From the NCBI RefSeq assembly GCF_009834185.1, contig NZ_CP047173.1, positions 3,100,001-3,164,000 on the forward strand: DNA of 64,000 nt, given 5' to 3'. This DNA comes from Rathayibacter sp. VKM Ac-2760 (GTDB lineage Bacteria > Actinomycetota > Actinomycetes > Actinomycetales > Microbacteriaceae). Both the position numbers and the translations under genes were made by a program. Below are positions 8,028 to 15,809 of the stretch, one piece after another (within the stretch, counting starts at the first letter, position 1; each line of letters begins with the position of its first letter). The notes beneath the pieces were generated by a model that saw only the letters and a program-made list of their open reading frames with translations, had not been told where the DNA came from and did no database searches.

Positions 8028-9728
8028 GTGACCTCCGGATCCTCGAACCTGGCGACGACGCCGTGGCTGACCTCCTACGCGGAGGGCGTGCCCGCCGAGA
8101 TCGACCCGCCCACGCAGACCCTCGTCGATCTGCTCGAGGACTCGGTGGCCCGCTACCGGCGCGGCACCGCGCTCGAGTTCTTCGGCGCGACGACGAGCTA
8201 CGCCGAGCTCGGCGAGAAGGTGGCGCGCGCTGCGGAGGGCCTGCGCCGGATCGGCGTGCGCCCCGGCGATCGCGTCGCCCTGGTCCTGCCGAACTGCCCC
8301 GAGCACGTGATCGCGTTCTACGCCGTGCTGCGGCTCGGCGCGATCGTCGTCGAGCACAACCCGCTCTACACTCCGCGCGAGCTGCGCCGGCAGTTCGAGG
8401 ACCACGGCGCCCGCGTCGCGGTGGCCTGGAACAAGGTCGCCGACGTCATCGCCGCGCTGCCCGCCGACCTCGGCGTCGAGCGCGTCGTCTCCGTCGACCT
8501 CACCGCGTCGTTCCCGCTCGGCAAGCGCCTCGCCCTGAGGCTGCCGCTGGCGAAGGCCCGAGAGGCGCGCGCCAAGCTGACCACGAGCCCGCGCACCCGC
8601 TCGCTGATCCCCTTCGACCGCCTCCTGAGCGGCCGGCGGATCGCCCGCTCGCACCCGCGCCCGACGCTCGCCGACACGGCCCTGCTCCAGTACACGAGCG
8701 GCACCACCGGCACGCCGAAGGGAGCGATCCTCTCGCACGCCAACCTCCGCGCCAACGCGCTGCAGGGCCAGGCCTGGGTGCCCGGACTCCGCGAGGGCGA
8801 CGAGACCTTCTACGCGGTCCTCCCCCTCTTCCACGCCTACGGGCTGACGCTCTGCCTCACCTTCGCGATCAGCATCGGCGCGAAGGTCGTGCTCTTCCCG
8901 ACCTTCGACGTCGCTCTGGTGAAGGCCGCCGCGAAGTCGTCGCCGCCCACCTTCTTGCCCGCCGTGCCGCCGGTCTACGACGCGCTGGCCCGCGCCTCCG
9001 AGCGCGGCGAGCTCGACCTGCGCAGCATCCGCTTCGCCATCTCCGGCGCGATGAGCCTCCCCGTCGCCACCGTCGACCGCTGGGAGCGCGCCAGCCGCGG
9101 GCTCCTGGTCGAGGGCTACGGGATGACCGAGAGCTCGCCCGTCGCGCTCGGCAACCCGGTCGGCCCGAGCCGGCGGCCCGGCACCGTCGGCGTGCCGTTC
9201 CCGAGCACGCGGATCCGCCTGGTCGACCCGGCCGACCCCACCGTCGACCGCGGCCCCGGCGAGTCGGGCGAGCTGCTGCTGCAGGGGCCGCAGGTGTTCC
9301 AGGGCTACTGGAAGCGCCCGGAGGACACCGCGGCGACCCTCCTCCCCGGCGGCTGGCTGCGCACCGGCGACATCGCGACCGTCTCGGCCGACGGCTTCGT
9401 CACGATCGTCGACCGCGCGAAGGAGCTGATCATCACGGGCGGCTTCAACGTCTCGCCCTCCGAGGTGGAGGGCGTGCTCGAGTCGCACCCGGACGTCGTG
9501 CGCGCCGCCGTCGTCGGACTTCCCCGTGCCGAGGGCGGCGAGAGCGTCGCGGCCGCGGTCGTGCTGCGGGGCGGAGCTGTCGTGGAGGCCGAGGCGCTGC
9601 GCGACTTCTGCCGACTGCACCTCACCGCCTACAAGGTGCCGAAGCGGGTGGTGACGGTCGACGCGCTGCCGACCTCGCTGATCGGCAAGGTGCTGCGCCG
9701 CGAGGTGCGCGAGACGCTGCTGGGCTGA
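8028..9728 (+). CDS. Long-chain fatty acid--CoA ligase (FadD-like)
   Basis: The 566-residue cytoplasmic enzyme would activate a carboxylic acid, probably a fatty acid, through an acyl-AMP intermediate and transfer it to CoA. Motifs in order are the P-loop YTSGTTGTPKGAILSH, VEGYGMTESSPVAL, the adenylate-binding GWLRTGDIA, the hinge VDRAKELIITGGFNVSPSEV and the C-terminal catalytic Lys in LIGKVLRREV. GTG at 8028 is chosen because the following residues match the family start; the frame extends upstream without a better site. A quinone oxidoreductase and a thiolase follow on the same strand, which suggests fatty-acid or ketone metabolism. Confidence 0.92.
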   Translation: MTSGSSNLATTPWLTSYAEGVPAEIDPPTQTLVDLLEDSVARYRRGTALEFFGATTSYAELGEKVARAAEGLRRIGVRPGDRVALVLPNCPEHVIAFYAVLRLGAIVVEHNPLYTPRELRRQFEDHGARVAVAWNKVADVIAALPADLGVERVVSVDLTASFPLGKRLALRLPLAKAREARAKLTTSPRTRSLIPFDRLLSGRRIARSHPRPTLADTALLQYTSGTTGTPKGAILSHANLRANALQGQAWVPGLREGDETFYAVLPLFHAYGLTLCLTFAISIGAKVVLFPTFDVALVKAAAKSSPPTFLPAVPPVYDALARASERGELDLRSIRFAISGAMSLPVATVDRWERASRGLLVEGYGMTESSPVALGNPVGPSRRPGTVGVPFPSTRIRLVDPADPTVDRGPGESGELLLQGPQVFQGYWKRPEDTAATLLPGGWLRTGDIATVSADGFVTIVDRAKELIITGGFNVSPSEVEGVLESHPDVVRAAVVGLPRAEGGESVAAAVVLRGGAVVEAEALRDFCRLHLTAYKVPKRVVTVDALPTSLIGKVLRREVRETLLG

Positions 9729-9778
9729 GCCGGCCGGCACTCCCGGCGGCTCGGAAGGACTCGAAGAAGGAGAACGAC

Positions 9779-10717
9779 ATGACGCGATTCGTGCAGTACA
9801 CCGAGAACGGCGGCCCCGAGGTGCTCGAGGTCGTCGAGGCGCCCGAGCCCGCGGCCCCCGAGGGCGGCGTCGTCGTCGCGATCCGCGCGGCCGGCGTGAA
9901 CCCGATCGAGTGGAAGATGCGCTCCGGCCTCCGCCCCGGGCCGCCCTTCCCGCGCCGCCTCGGCTCGGACGGCGCCGGTGTCGTCACCGCCGTCGGCGCG
10001 GGCGTCTCCGACTGGAGCGTCGGCGACGAGGTGATCGTGAGCAGCGCGGTCGGGACCTACGGCGAGTCCGTCGTCGTCGCGCCGGAGAACCTCGACCGCA
10101 AGCCCGCGGGCCTCGGCTTCGAGGAGGCTGCGGCGCTCGGCGTCCCGATCAGCACGGCCTACCAGGCGGTCGTCTCGCTCGGCGTCGCCGAGGGCTCGGT
10201 CTTCCTCGTGCACGCGGGTGCCGGTGCCGTCGGCCAGGCCGCGGTGCAGTTCGCGGCGGAGCGGGGCGCTCGGGTGATCGCGACGGCGAGTCCGGCCAAC
10301 CACGAGCGGCTGCGCGAGCTCGGCGCCGAGCCCGTCGCCTACGGACCCGGCCTCGAGGAGCGCCTGCGCACCGCGGCTCCCGACGGAGTGGACCGCGTGC
10401 TCGATGCGGCCGGCACCGACGAGGCGATCGCCGTCTCCCTCGCGCTGGTGAGCGACCCGCAGCACATCGGCACCGTCGTCATCGGCGGGCGGGCCGCCGA
10501 GCTGGGCATCCGCGCCTGGATGGGCGGCAGCCCCGTGCCGCTGACCGACGAGGAGAAGGCGCTGCGCCGCGAGGGGATCCCCCGCGCCGCGCAGCTCGCC
10601 GCCGACGGCCGCTTCTCGCTCGAGCTGGGCCCGCGCTTCGGCCTCGACGACGTCGCCGAGGCCCACCGCCTCAGCGAGGACGGCCACGTCCGCGGCAAGA
10701 TCCTGCTCGTCCCCTGA
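9779..10717 (+). CDS. NADP-dependent alcohol dehydrogenase / quinone oxidoreductase (zinc-less MDR)
   Basis: The 312-residue protein is a medium-chain dehydrogenase/reductase. It has the GroES-like half (AAGVNPIEWKMRSG, GSDGAGVVTAVG) and the Rossmann half with FLVHAGAGAVGQAAVQFA, a variant of the AxxGxxG nucleotide motif of QOR-type enzymes. Structural-zinc cysteines are absent, as expected for the QOR branch. It would reduce quinones or enones with NADPH. The ATG lies 50 bases after the acyl-CoA ligase stop with GAAGGAGA ahead of it, so the two may form an operon. Confidence 0.9.
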   Translation: MTRFVQYTENGGPEVLEVVEAPEPAAPEGGVVVAIRAAGVNPIEWKMRSGLRPGPPFPRRLGSDGAGVVTAVGAGVSDWSVGDEVIVSSAVGTYGESVVVAPENLDRKPAGLGFEEAAALGVPISTAYQAVVSLGVAEGSVFLVHAGAGAVGQAAVQFAAERGARVIATASPANHERLRELGAEPVAYGPGLEERLRTAAPDGVDRVLDAAGTDEAIAVSLALVSDPQHIGTVVIGGRAAELGIRAWMGGSPVPLTDEEKALRREGIPRAAQLAADGRFSLELGPRFGLDDVAEAHRLSEDGHVRGKILLVP

Positions 10718-10722
10718 CCCCC

Positions 10723-10912
10723 TTGCTGATCGAGTAGCCCGCGCAGCTGGCGTATCGAGATCCCCGCCTCCGTCCTCGGGCAGGCGGGTCTCGATACGCC
10801 CCTGCGGGGCTACTCGACCAGCAAGGATCGCGGACGTCTCTCCCGGCGCGACCCGCCCAGGATGCTGCTGCATGCTGATCGAGTAGCCCGCGCAGCGGGC
10901 GTATCGAGATCC
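10723..10912. repeat. Cluster of three 40-nt hairpin repeats (inverted pair plus one)
   Basis: Units lie at 10723-10762 (forward), 10786-10824 (inverted) and 10873-10912 (forward). The first two form an inverted pair separated by about 23 bases, a BIME-like arrangement. Each unit folds as TCGAGTA / GCCCGC-GCA-GCGGGC / GTATCGA. The last copy ends only 8 bases before the GAAGGAG ribosome site of the thiolase gene, so it lies in that gene's leader and could affect its expression. Confidence 0.85.
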
Positions 10913-10934
10913 CCGCCGACGAAGGAGTCCCGCC

Positions 10935-12125
10935 ATGACCACCGACGACACCACCCCCGTCATCCTCGGTGGCGCGCGCACCCCCTTCGCCCGCTTCATC
11001 GGCGCCTTCGCCCCGCTCTCCGCCGTCGACCTCGGCGCCGCCGCAGTCCGAGCGGCCCTCGCCCGCTCCGGCGCCGACCCCTCCGGCATCGACGCCGTGA
11101 TCCTCGGCCAGGTCATCCAGGCCGGCGCCGGTCAGGGCCCCGCCCGGCAGACCGCGATCCGCGCCGGCCTCGGCTGGGACGTCCCCGCCACCACGATCAA
11201 CAAGCTCTGCCTCTCCGGCCTCACCGCCGTCATCGACGCCGCCCGCCTGATCCGCACCGGCGAGGCCTCCGTCGTGGTCGCGGGCGGCCAGGAGTCGATG
11301 ACCAACACCCCGCATCTGCTCCTCGGCGCCCGCTCCGGCCTCGGCGTCGGCGCGCGGCCGCTCGAGGACGCCCTGCTGCACGACGGCCTCCTCGACCCCT
11401 TCGACGACCGGATGATGGGCCGGGTCACCGACGACGGCAACGCCGAGCGCGGGATCCGCCGCGGGCGCCAGGACGCCTACGCCGCCCTCTCGCACCAGCG
11501 CGCGGCGGCGGCCCGCGACTCCGGAGTGCTCGCCGAGGAGATCGTGCCCGTCGAGGTCCCCCAGCGCCGCGGCCCGGCGGCGGTCGTCTCCGAGGACGAC
11601 GGCATCCGCCCCGAGACCACGGTCGAGATCCTGGCGGGCCTCCGCCCCGCCTTCAGCCCCGAGGGCACCATCACCGCGGGCAGCTCCTCCCCGATCACCG
11701 ACGGCGCCGCCGCTCTCGTCGTCGCGAGCAAGGGCTGGGCCCTCTCGCGCGGGCTGCCCTGGCTCGCGGAGATCGCCGAGCACGGCCAGGTCGCCGGCCC
11801 CGACAACTCGCTGCACTCCCAGCCGTCCGCCGCGATCCTCCACGCCCTCGCCCGCCGCGGCGGCACCGTCGCCGACCTCGACCTGATCGAGATCAACGAG
11901 GCGTTCGCCTCGGTCGTCCTGCAGTCGGCCGACGACCTCGGCCTGCCGCCCGAGTCGGTCAACCTCGACGGCGGCGCCATCGCCCTCGGCCACCCCGTCG
12001 GCGCCTCGGGCGCCCGCCTCGCCCTGCACCTGGCCCTCGCCCTGCGCCGTCGCGGCGGCGGCCTCGGCGCCGCGGCCCTCTGCGGCGGCGGCGGCCAGGG
12101 CGAGGCCCTCCTCCTCCGCGCCTGA
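10935..12125 (+). CDS. Acetyl-CoA acetyltransferase (thiolase)
   Basis: The 396-residue enzyme condenses two acetyl-CoA or cleaves 3-ketoacyl-CoA. The nucleophilic Cys is C92 in INKLCLSGL, and GGQESMTNTPHLL is the thiolase signature. The catalytic His is H353 in LGHPVGASGA, and the second Cys is C383 in ALCGGGGQGEA. The length is typical of biosynthetic thiolases. GAAGGAG at 10921-10927 precedes the ATG by 7 bases. Its 3' end is 7 bases from the 63-nt palindrome at 12133, which may act as a terminator. The tail is unusually Ala/Arg/Gly-rich but intact. Confidence 0.94.
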   Translation: MTTDDTTPVILGGARTPFARFIGAFAPLSAVDLGAAAVRAALARSGADPSGIDAVILGQVIQAGAGQGPARQTAIRAGLGWDVPATTINKLCLSGLTAVIDAARLIRTGEASVVVAGGQESMTNTPHLLLGARSGLGVGARPLEDALLHDGLLDPFDDRMMGRVTDDGNAERGIRRGRQDAYAALSHQRAAAARDSGVLAEEIVPVEVPQRRGPAAVVSEDDGIRPETTVEILAGLRPAFSPEGTITAGSSSPITDGAAALVVASKGWALSRGLPWLAEIAEHGQVAGPDNSLHSQPSAAILHALARRGGTVADLDLIEINEAFASVVLQSADDLGLPPESVNLDGGAIALGHPVGASGARLALHLALALRRRGGGLGAAALCGGGGQGEALLLRA

Positions 12126-12132
12126 CCCCCCT

Positions 12133-12195
12133 CCGCGAGATGCCACTTGTGCACGCTTCTCGCGGCGTGTCGCGTGCACAAGTGGCATCTCGCGG
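12133..12195. repeat. 63-nt palindromic element, copy 1
   Basis: Two perfectly complementary 24-nt arms (12133-12156 and 12172-12195, with core CCACTTGTGCACGC) flank a 15-nt loop. The same arms occur, base for base, at 22842-22904, with a loop that is the near reverse complement of this one. It sits 7 bases after the thiolase stop and about 31 bases before the next start. It could serve as a terminator, but the sequence conservation suggests a dispersed element. Confidence 0.85.
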
Positions 12196-12226
12196 GAGGG
12201 TCAGCGACCCCGGCTACGCTCGCGGG

Positions 12227-12613
12227 ATGAGCATTCTCAGCGCGGACGGCCTCGAGTTCGTGACCCAGCGGCACCTGGCCACCCTGTCGACTCCGTGGAC
12301 GCAGGGCCGGCTGCACGTCGTCGCCGTCGGCTTCACCTACGAGGACGGCGTCGTCCGCGTCATCACCTCGCGCGAGAGCCAGAAGGTCCTCAACGTCCGC
12401 CGCGGCGGCACCGCGACCGTCAGCCAGGTCGACGGCATCCGCTGGCTCAGCCTCGGCGGCCCGGCCTCGATCGAGGAGGACCCCGACGCGGTCGCGCACG
12501 CCGTCGAGCTCTACTCCCAGCGCTACCGGACGCCCCGCGAGAACCCGCTCCGCGTCGCGATCCGCATCGACGTCGACTTCGCCCTCGCCTCCTCGGGCCT
12601 GCGCGCGGAGTAG
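12227..12613 (+). CDS. PPOX-class F420-dependent oxidoreductase (split beta-barrel)
   Basis: The 128-residue product has the flavin-reductase-like split-barrel fold. Visible elements are FVTQRHLATLSTP at the N-terminus, RVITSRESQKVLNVRRG and the strand VDGIRWLSLGGPASI. Among small proteins of this size in actinobacteria, most bind F420 and not FMN, and the spacing fits that group. The substrate is unknown. The ATG is taken for its position just after the palindromic element. The DUF998-like membrane protein follows after 4 bases. Confidence 0.85.
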   Translation: MSILSADGLEFVTQRHLATLSTPWTQGRLHVVAVGFTYEDGVVRVITSRESQKVLNVRRGGTATVSQVDGIRWLSLGGPASIEEDPDAVAHAVELYSQRYRTPRENPLRVAIRIDVDFALASSGLRAE

Positions 12614-12617
12614 CCCC

Positions 12618-13505
12618 GTGCACTCCCCCGACGCGCTGCGGGCCGACGGCGCCGTCTCGTCGCTGCGGACCTACCGCTACGTCCGGGTGTCGCTCGTCGC
12701 TGCGGTGCTGTTCCTCGCCGTCGGAGTGACGTGGCACCTGACCGCCGTCGGCCCGCTGCGCTCGATCAGCGCCGCCTACTACACCCCGGTCCGCCCGGTC
12801 TTCGTCGGCGCGCTCTTCGCCGTGTCCACCGCCCTCATCGTGCTCGCCGGGCGCAGCCTCCGTCGCGCCCTGCTCGTACTCGCCGGCTTCACCGCGCCCG
12901 TGATCGCGCTGATCCCCGCGCCGATCCCCTCCGCAGAGCTGGAGCTGCTGACGGGCACCGGCTGCCGCGCGGGCGCCGCTCGCTGCCAGGCCCCCGGAGC
13001 CGCGGAAGAGATCGCCGTCGGGATGCTCGCCTACCTCGTCGTCGCCGCCGTGATCCTCCTCGCCTCCGTCGGCTTCCTCGCGCTCGACCACGAGCTCGAC
13101 CGCGGAGCGCTCCTGCGCGCCGGCGCCGCGGCCTCTCTGCTGGCCGGCCTCGCCGTGCTCTCGACCACGGCGTTCTTCGCCGACGTCGCGCACTACGCCG
13201 CCGCCGCGCTCTTCTTCCTGCTGATCGCCGCCGTCGCCGGGATCCACGCCCACGCGGTGCGGTCCCAGGGGATCCGCGGCCCGGGCTCGCCCCGCGCCTA
13301 CTCGATCGCCTACTCGGTCCTCGCCGCCCTCCTCGCCGCCGTCGACGCCGCCGCGATAGTCCTCCTGCTGACCGGCCGGGCCTCGGCCCTCCTCGGCGAC
13401 CAGTGGCTGCTGATCGTCGAGGCCGTCGCCCTCGCCCTCTTCACCGCCTTCTGGATCCTGCAGACCACCGAGAACTGGCGCGACCCGGACGCGACGGCCC
13501 GCTGA
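12618..13505 (+). CDS. DUF998-family integral membrane protein
   Basis: The 295-residue protein has about eight hydrophobic helices, the first at residues 27-50, with a layout like DUF998/Yip1-type proteins (RSISAAYYTPVRPVFVGALF, then SVGFLALDHEL). A loop with two cysteines (GCRAGAARCQAPG) lies between helices 3 and 4 and could form a disulfide outside the membrane. No enzymatic motif is seen. It begins with GTG 4 bases after the PPOX gene, so it is probably cotranscribed with it. Confidence 0.75.
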   Translation: MHSPDALRADGAVSSLRTYRYVRVSLVAAVLFLAVGVTWHLTAVGPLRSISAAYYTPVRPVFVGALFAVSTALIVLAGRSLRRALLVLAGFTAPVIALIPAPIPSAELELLTGTGCRAGAARCQAPGAAEEIAVGMLAYLVVAAVILLASVGFLALDHELDRGALLRAGAAASLLAGLAVLSTTAFFADVAHYAAAALFFLLIAAVAGIHAHAVRSQGIRGPGSPRAYSIAYSVLAALLAAVDAAAIVLLLTGRASALLGDQWLLIVEAVALALFTAFWILQTTENWRDPDATAR

Positions 13506-13653
13506 GCGATACCACGATCCCAGCGACGGAGCGTTCGATCGCGACGGCGGCTGTGGTGAGCACGACCACCGAGAGGGCTACGAGGCTCCTCTCAGCAGTG
13601 GTCGAGGACCTATCGATCCGCCGGAGAAGGCTCCGCGACCCTACGCACCAGCG

Positions 13654-14263
13654 TCACGAGCCCACACCGAGGGGATCGATGCGGCACCGCTGCAGCGCCT
13701 CCCGACCCGCGTCCTCCTCGGCGAATGGGTAGTCGTCACGCGGGACGTCGTTCGCGTAGTCGGACGTCGAGTACGACGACGGCACGACACCGGAGCGGCT
13801 CAGGCACTCCACGATCAGCGTGGTCTCATCAGCTCGATCCGGGTTGCGATGGGTCCAGCTGGAGAGCGCGCCGATCTCGGTCTCGCCCGAGCTGCGCGAG
13901 CAGCCCTTCACATCTTCGTAAGCGGCGTCGGCGTCGGTCTCCGGAGCGAACGTCAGGTGGAACGACCCGTCGAGCGCGTACTCGTCGATGCCGTAGCCGA
14001 GACCCGCGACGCACCTGGTGAAGCGGTCGATCATCTCCGCGCGCTCCTGCTCCGAGACCACGCCGTCCTCGATGACGGACCTGGTGAAGTCGTCCGTCCG
14101 CCCGGTCGTAGGAGGCGGCGAACTCAGATCCCCACGGACCGCTGAACGCAGGGGCATCGCCTCGCGGTGCGGACTCGCCCGGAGACGGCAGAGGCTCCGC
14201 GCAGCCGGCCAGCCCGAGCACCAGCACCGCGCCGACCAGCAGGAGTGGCTTCGTCTTCGACAC
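13654..14263 (-). pseudogene. Secreted lipoprotein gene broken by a 4-bp tandem duplication
   Basis: Reading from GTG at 14263, the product starts SKTKPLLLVGAVLVLGLAGC, a lipoprotein signal with a lipobox ending LAGC, then continues to GSEFAASYDRA. The frame then slips: the expected continuation DDFTRSVIEDGVVSEQE is in another frame. On the plus strand the slip coincides with GTCCGTCC at 14092-14099; removing four bases restores YDRADDFTRSV and joins both parts. The downstream part holds an EF-hand-free, Asp/Glu-rich domain with cysteines (TRCVAGLGYG, VKGCSRSSG, VECLSRSG). Function is unknown. It could be a real null allele, a phase-variable site or a consensus error. A start at ATG 14323 is also possible. 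Confidence 0.65.
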
Positions 14264-14585
14264 GTCGATCGATCGGCTCAGGGTGGGACACGGGTGCTCC
14301 GTCGCCTTGCTCCGTCGAATCATGTCTCTGCCTGCTTTCCGGCACCGTCGGTGCCGCTCACCGATGACGTGCGTCCGGAAACCATACGTGTCTGGTCCAC
14401 CGACGGCTCGCTCGGCGCGGGATGCAGCGTCGCCCCCAGCGACCAACACTCTCGCCCCGAGCAGCAGTCCTTCAGCGGCGGAGCAACCGGCCGACCGGAG
14501 CCACTGGGCGGCCGCCTCAGTACCGGCCGAACGGCTTCCGGGGGAACACAAGTGCCGGCAGGCGCGAGCTGGGGCTGACGCAGAA
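14264..14585. other. Gene-free stretch upstream of the lipoprotein gene
   Basis: About 320 bases separate the lipoprotein start from the hairpins behind the tRNA. Short frames exist on both strands but none has a ribosome site or protein-like composition. The stretch is less GC-extreme than its neighbours near 14320-14400 and presumably carries the lipoprotein promoter. No clear -10/-35 pair was picked out. Confidence 0.4.
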
Positions 14586-14607
14586 GGCCCGCTCCCCCGA
14601 GCGGGCC
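14586..14607. terminator. Hairpin, distal of a pair behind tRNA-Ala
   Basis: A 9-bp stem (GGCCCGCTC / GAGCGGGCC) encloses a CCCC loop. It lies beyond the stronger hairpin at 14626-14651 when read from the tRNA, and shares the same stem sequence, so one likely arose by duplication of the other. Confidence 0.6.
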
Positions 14608-14625
14608 CTGCCACGGAAAACGCAG

Positions 14626-14651
14626 AAGGCCCGCTCTCTCGAGCGGGCCTT
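14626..14651 (-). terminator. Rho-independent terminator of tRNA-Ala
   Basis: An 11-bp perfect stem (AAGGCCCGCTC / GAGCGGGCCTT) with a TCTC loop starts 9 bases beyond the tRNA 3' end. On the minus strand it is followed by CTGCGTTTTCC, a short T run. Confidence 0.75.
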
Positions 14652-14659
14652 CCGTGTAG

Positions 14660-14735
14660 TGGTGGATCCGAGGGGATTCGAACCCCTGACCTCTTCATTG
14701 CGAACGAAGCGCGCTACCAACTGCGCCACGGACCC
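14660..14735 (-). tRNA. tRNA-Ala (anticodon CGC)
   Basis: The minus strand folds as a full cloverleaf. The acceptor is GGGTCCG / CGGATCC, which contains the G3-U70 pair that identifies alanine tRNAs. The D arm is GCGC...GCGC; the anticodon arm is CTTCG-TTCGCAA-TGAAG with anticodon CGC, reading GCG codons; the T arm is AGGGG-TTCGAAT-CCCCT. The terminal CCA is encoded at 14660-14662. Two hairpins follow downstream. Confidence 0.97.
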
Positions 14736-14807
14736 GTGCCTTCCGAGCCGTCACCGGCCCGAACAACTCGTCCACACTAGCACGCGGTCGAGCGGGCGGA
14801 GGACCGG

Positions 14808-15770
14808 TCAGGCCCCGCGGCGGCGCTGCAGCGCCTGGTCGAGGTCGATCGCGTCGACGCCCTCGACGACGCCCATCGAGGCGAAGCGCGACGAGGGGCG
14901 AGGAGCCTCGGGGGCCGGCGCGGCGGGGGGCGGGGCGCGGATCGGCGCGACCTCGGGGGCGGCTGCGGCGGCGCGCTGGGCGATCTCCGCGTCGGCGGCG
15001 GCGGCGCGGAGGCGCTCCACCGCGTCGATCGAGGCCATGGCGCTGGCCGCGACGGTGCCGCGGGAGAGGTAGAGCGGCTTCGGCAGCGGCTGCGGCGTCC
15101 AGCGCGACTCCTCGGCGGCCTCGGCCTCCTCCTCGGGGGCAGCGGCCTCCTCGGCGAGCTCGGCCTCGAAGACCTCGGCGCGGCGGCGGGCCACCTCGGC
15201 GGTGCTGGTCGAGACCGACGCGGGGGCGGCGCTGCGGTGCCGGCCCGGGGCGAGCAGGATCAGGGTGCCCAGCCCGGCGGCGAGCACCAGCACGCCGACC
15301 AGCGGCACGACGCCCGCGCCGCCGAAGGGCAGCATGACCAGCCCGACGAGGGCGACGACGAGGCCGATCAGCACCGTCAGCGCCGCGCCCTGACGCCAGC
15401 GCATCGCGCCGGGAGCCGTCCGCGTGCTCTGCCGCGTGCTCGCGGCCGCCCGCCGCAGCGCTTCGCGCGCCGCCTTCTCCGCCTGTGCCAGCTCCATCGC
15501 CTGTGCCTTCTCTTCGGCTCGTTGTTTGGTCTCGGTCGCCCGGAGGGTGCGCTGCTGCAGCGCGACCTCGCGGGCCGTCGCCTCCGCACGCACGTGCTCG
15601 GGCACCTCGGCGGTCTCGGCGAGGATCCGCAGGGTCTGCTGCAGCCTCACCGCGTTGCGCTCGGTCGCGTAGAACGACCGGCGGCGCATCCACGCGGGGA
15701 TGAGATAGGCGACCCACAGAACGGCGGCGAGCGCCCAGACGACGCCCCCGCCCAGCCAGTCGCTACTCAT
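14808..15770 (-). CDS. Membrane protein with a long coiled-coil-like charged segment
   Basis: The 320-residue protein starts with one membrane helix (VVWALAAVLWVAYLIPAWM). An Ala/Glu/Arg/Gln-rich helical stretch of about 85 residues follows (residues 35-120), then two adjacent membrane helices near 135-190 and an acidic, Ala-rich C-terminal tail. This arrangement is common in Microbacteriaceae proteins of unknown role, sometimes labelled large exoprotein, although no secretion signal beyond the helices is evident. It lies 72 bases from the tRNA on the same strand. No catalytic motif is seen. Confidence 0.75.
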   Translation of the reverse strand: MSSDWLGGGVVWALAAVLWVAYLIPAWMRRRSFYATERNAVRLQQTLRILAETAEVPEHVRAEATAREVALQQRTLRATETKQRAEEKAQAMELAQAEKAAREALRRAAASTRQSTRTAPGAMRWRQGAALTVLIGLVVALVGLVMLPFGGAGVVPLVGVLVLAAGLGTLILLAPGRHRSAAPASVSTSTAEVARRRAEVFEAELAEEAAAPEEEAEAAEESRWTPQPLPKPLYLSRGTVAASAMASIDAVERLRAAAADAEIAQRAAAAAPEVAPIRAPPPAAPAPEAPRPSSRFASMGVVEGVDAIDLDQALQRRRGA

Positions 15771-15809
15771 GCGACCAACGCTAGGAGCACGGGGCGCTCC
15801 CGTCCGTCA

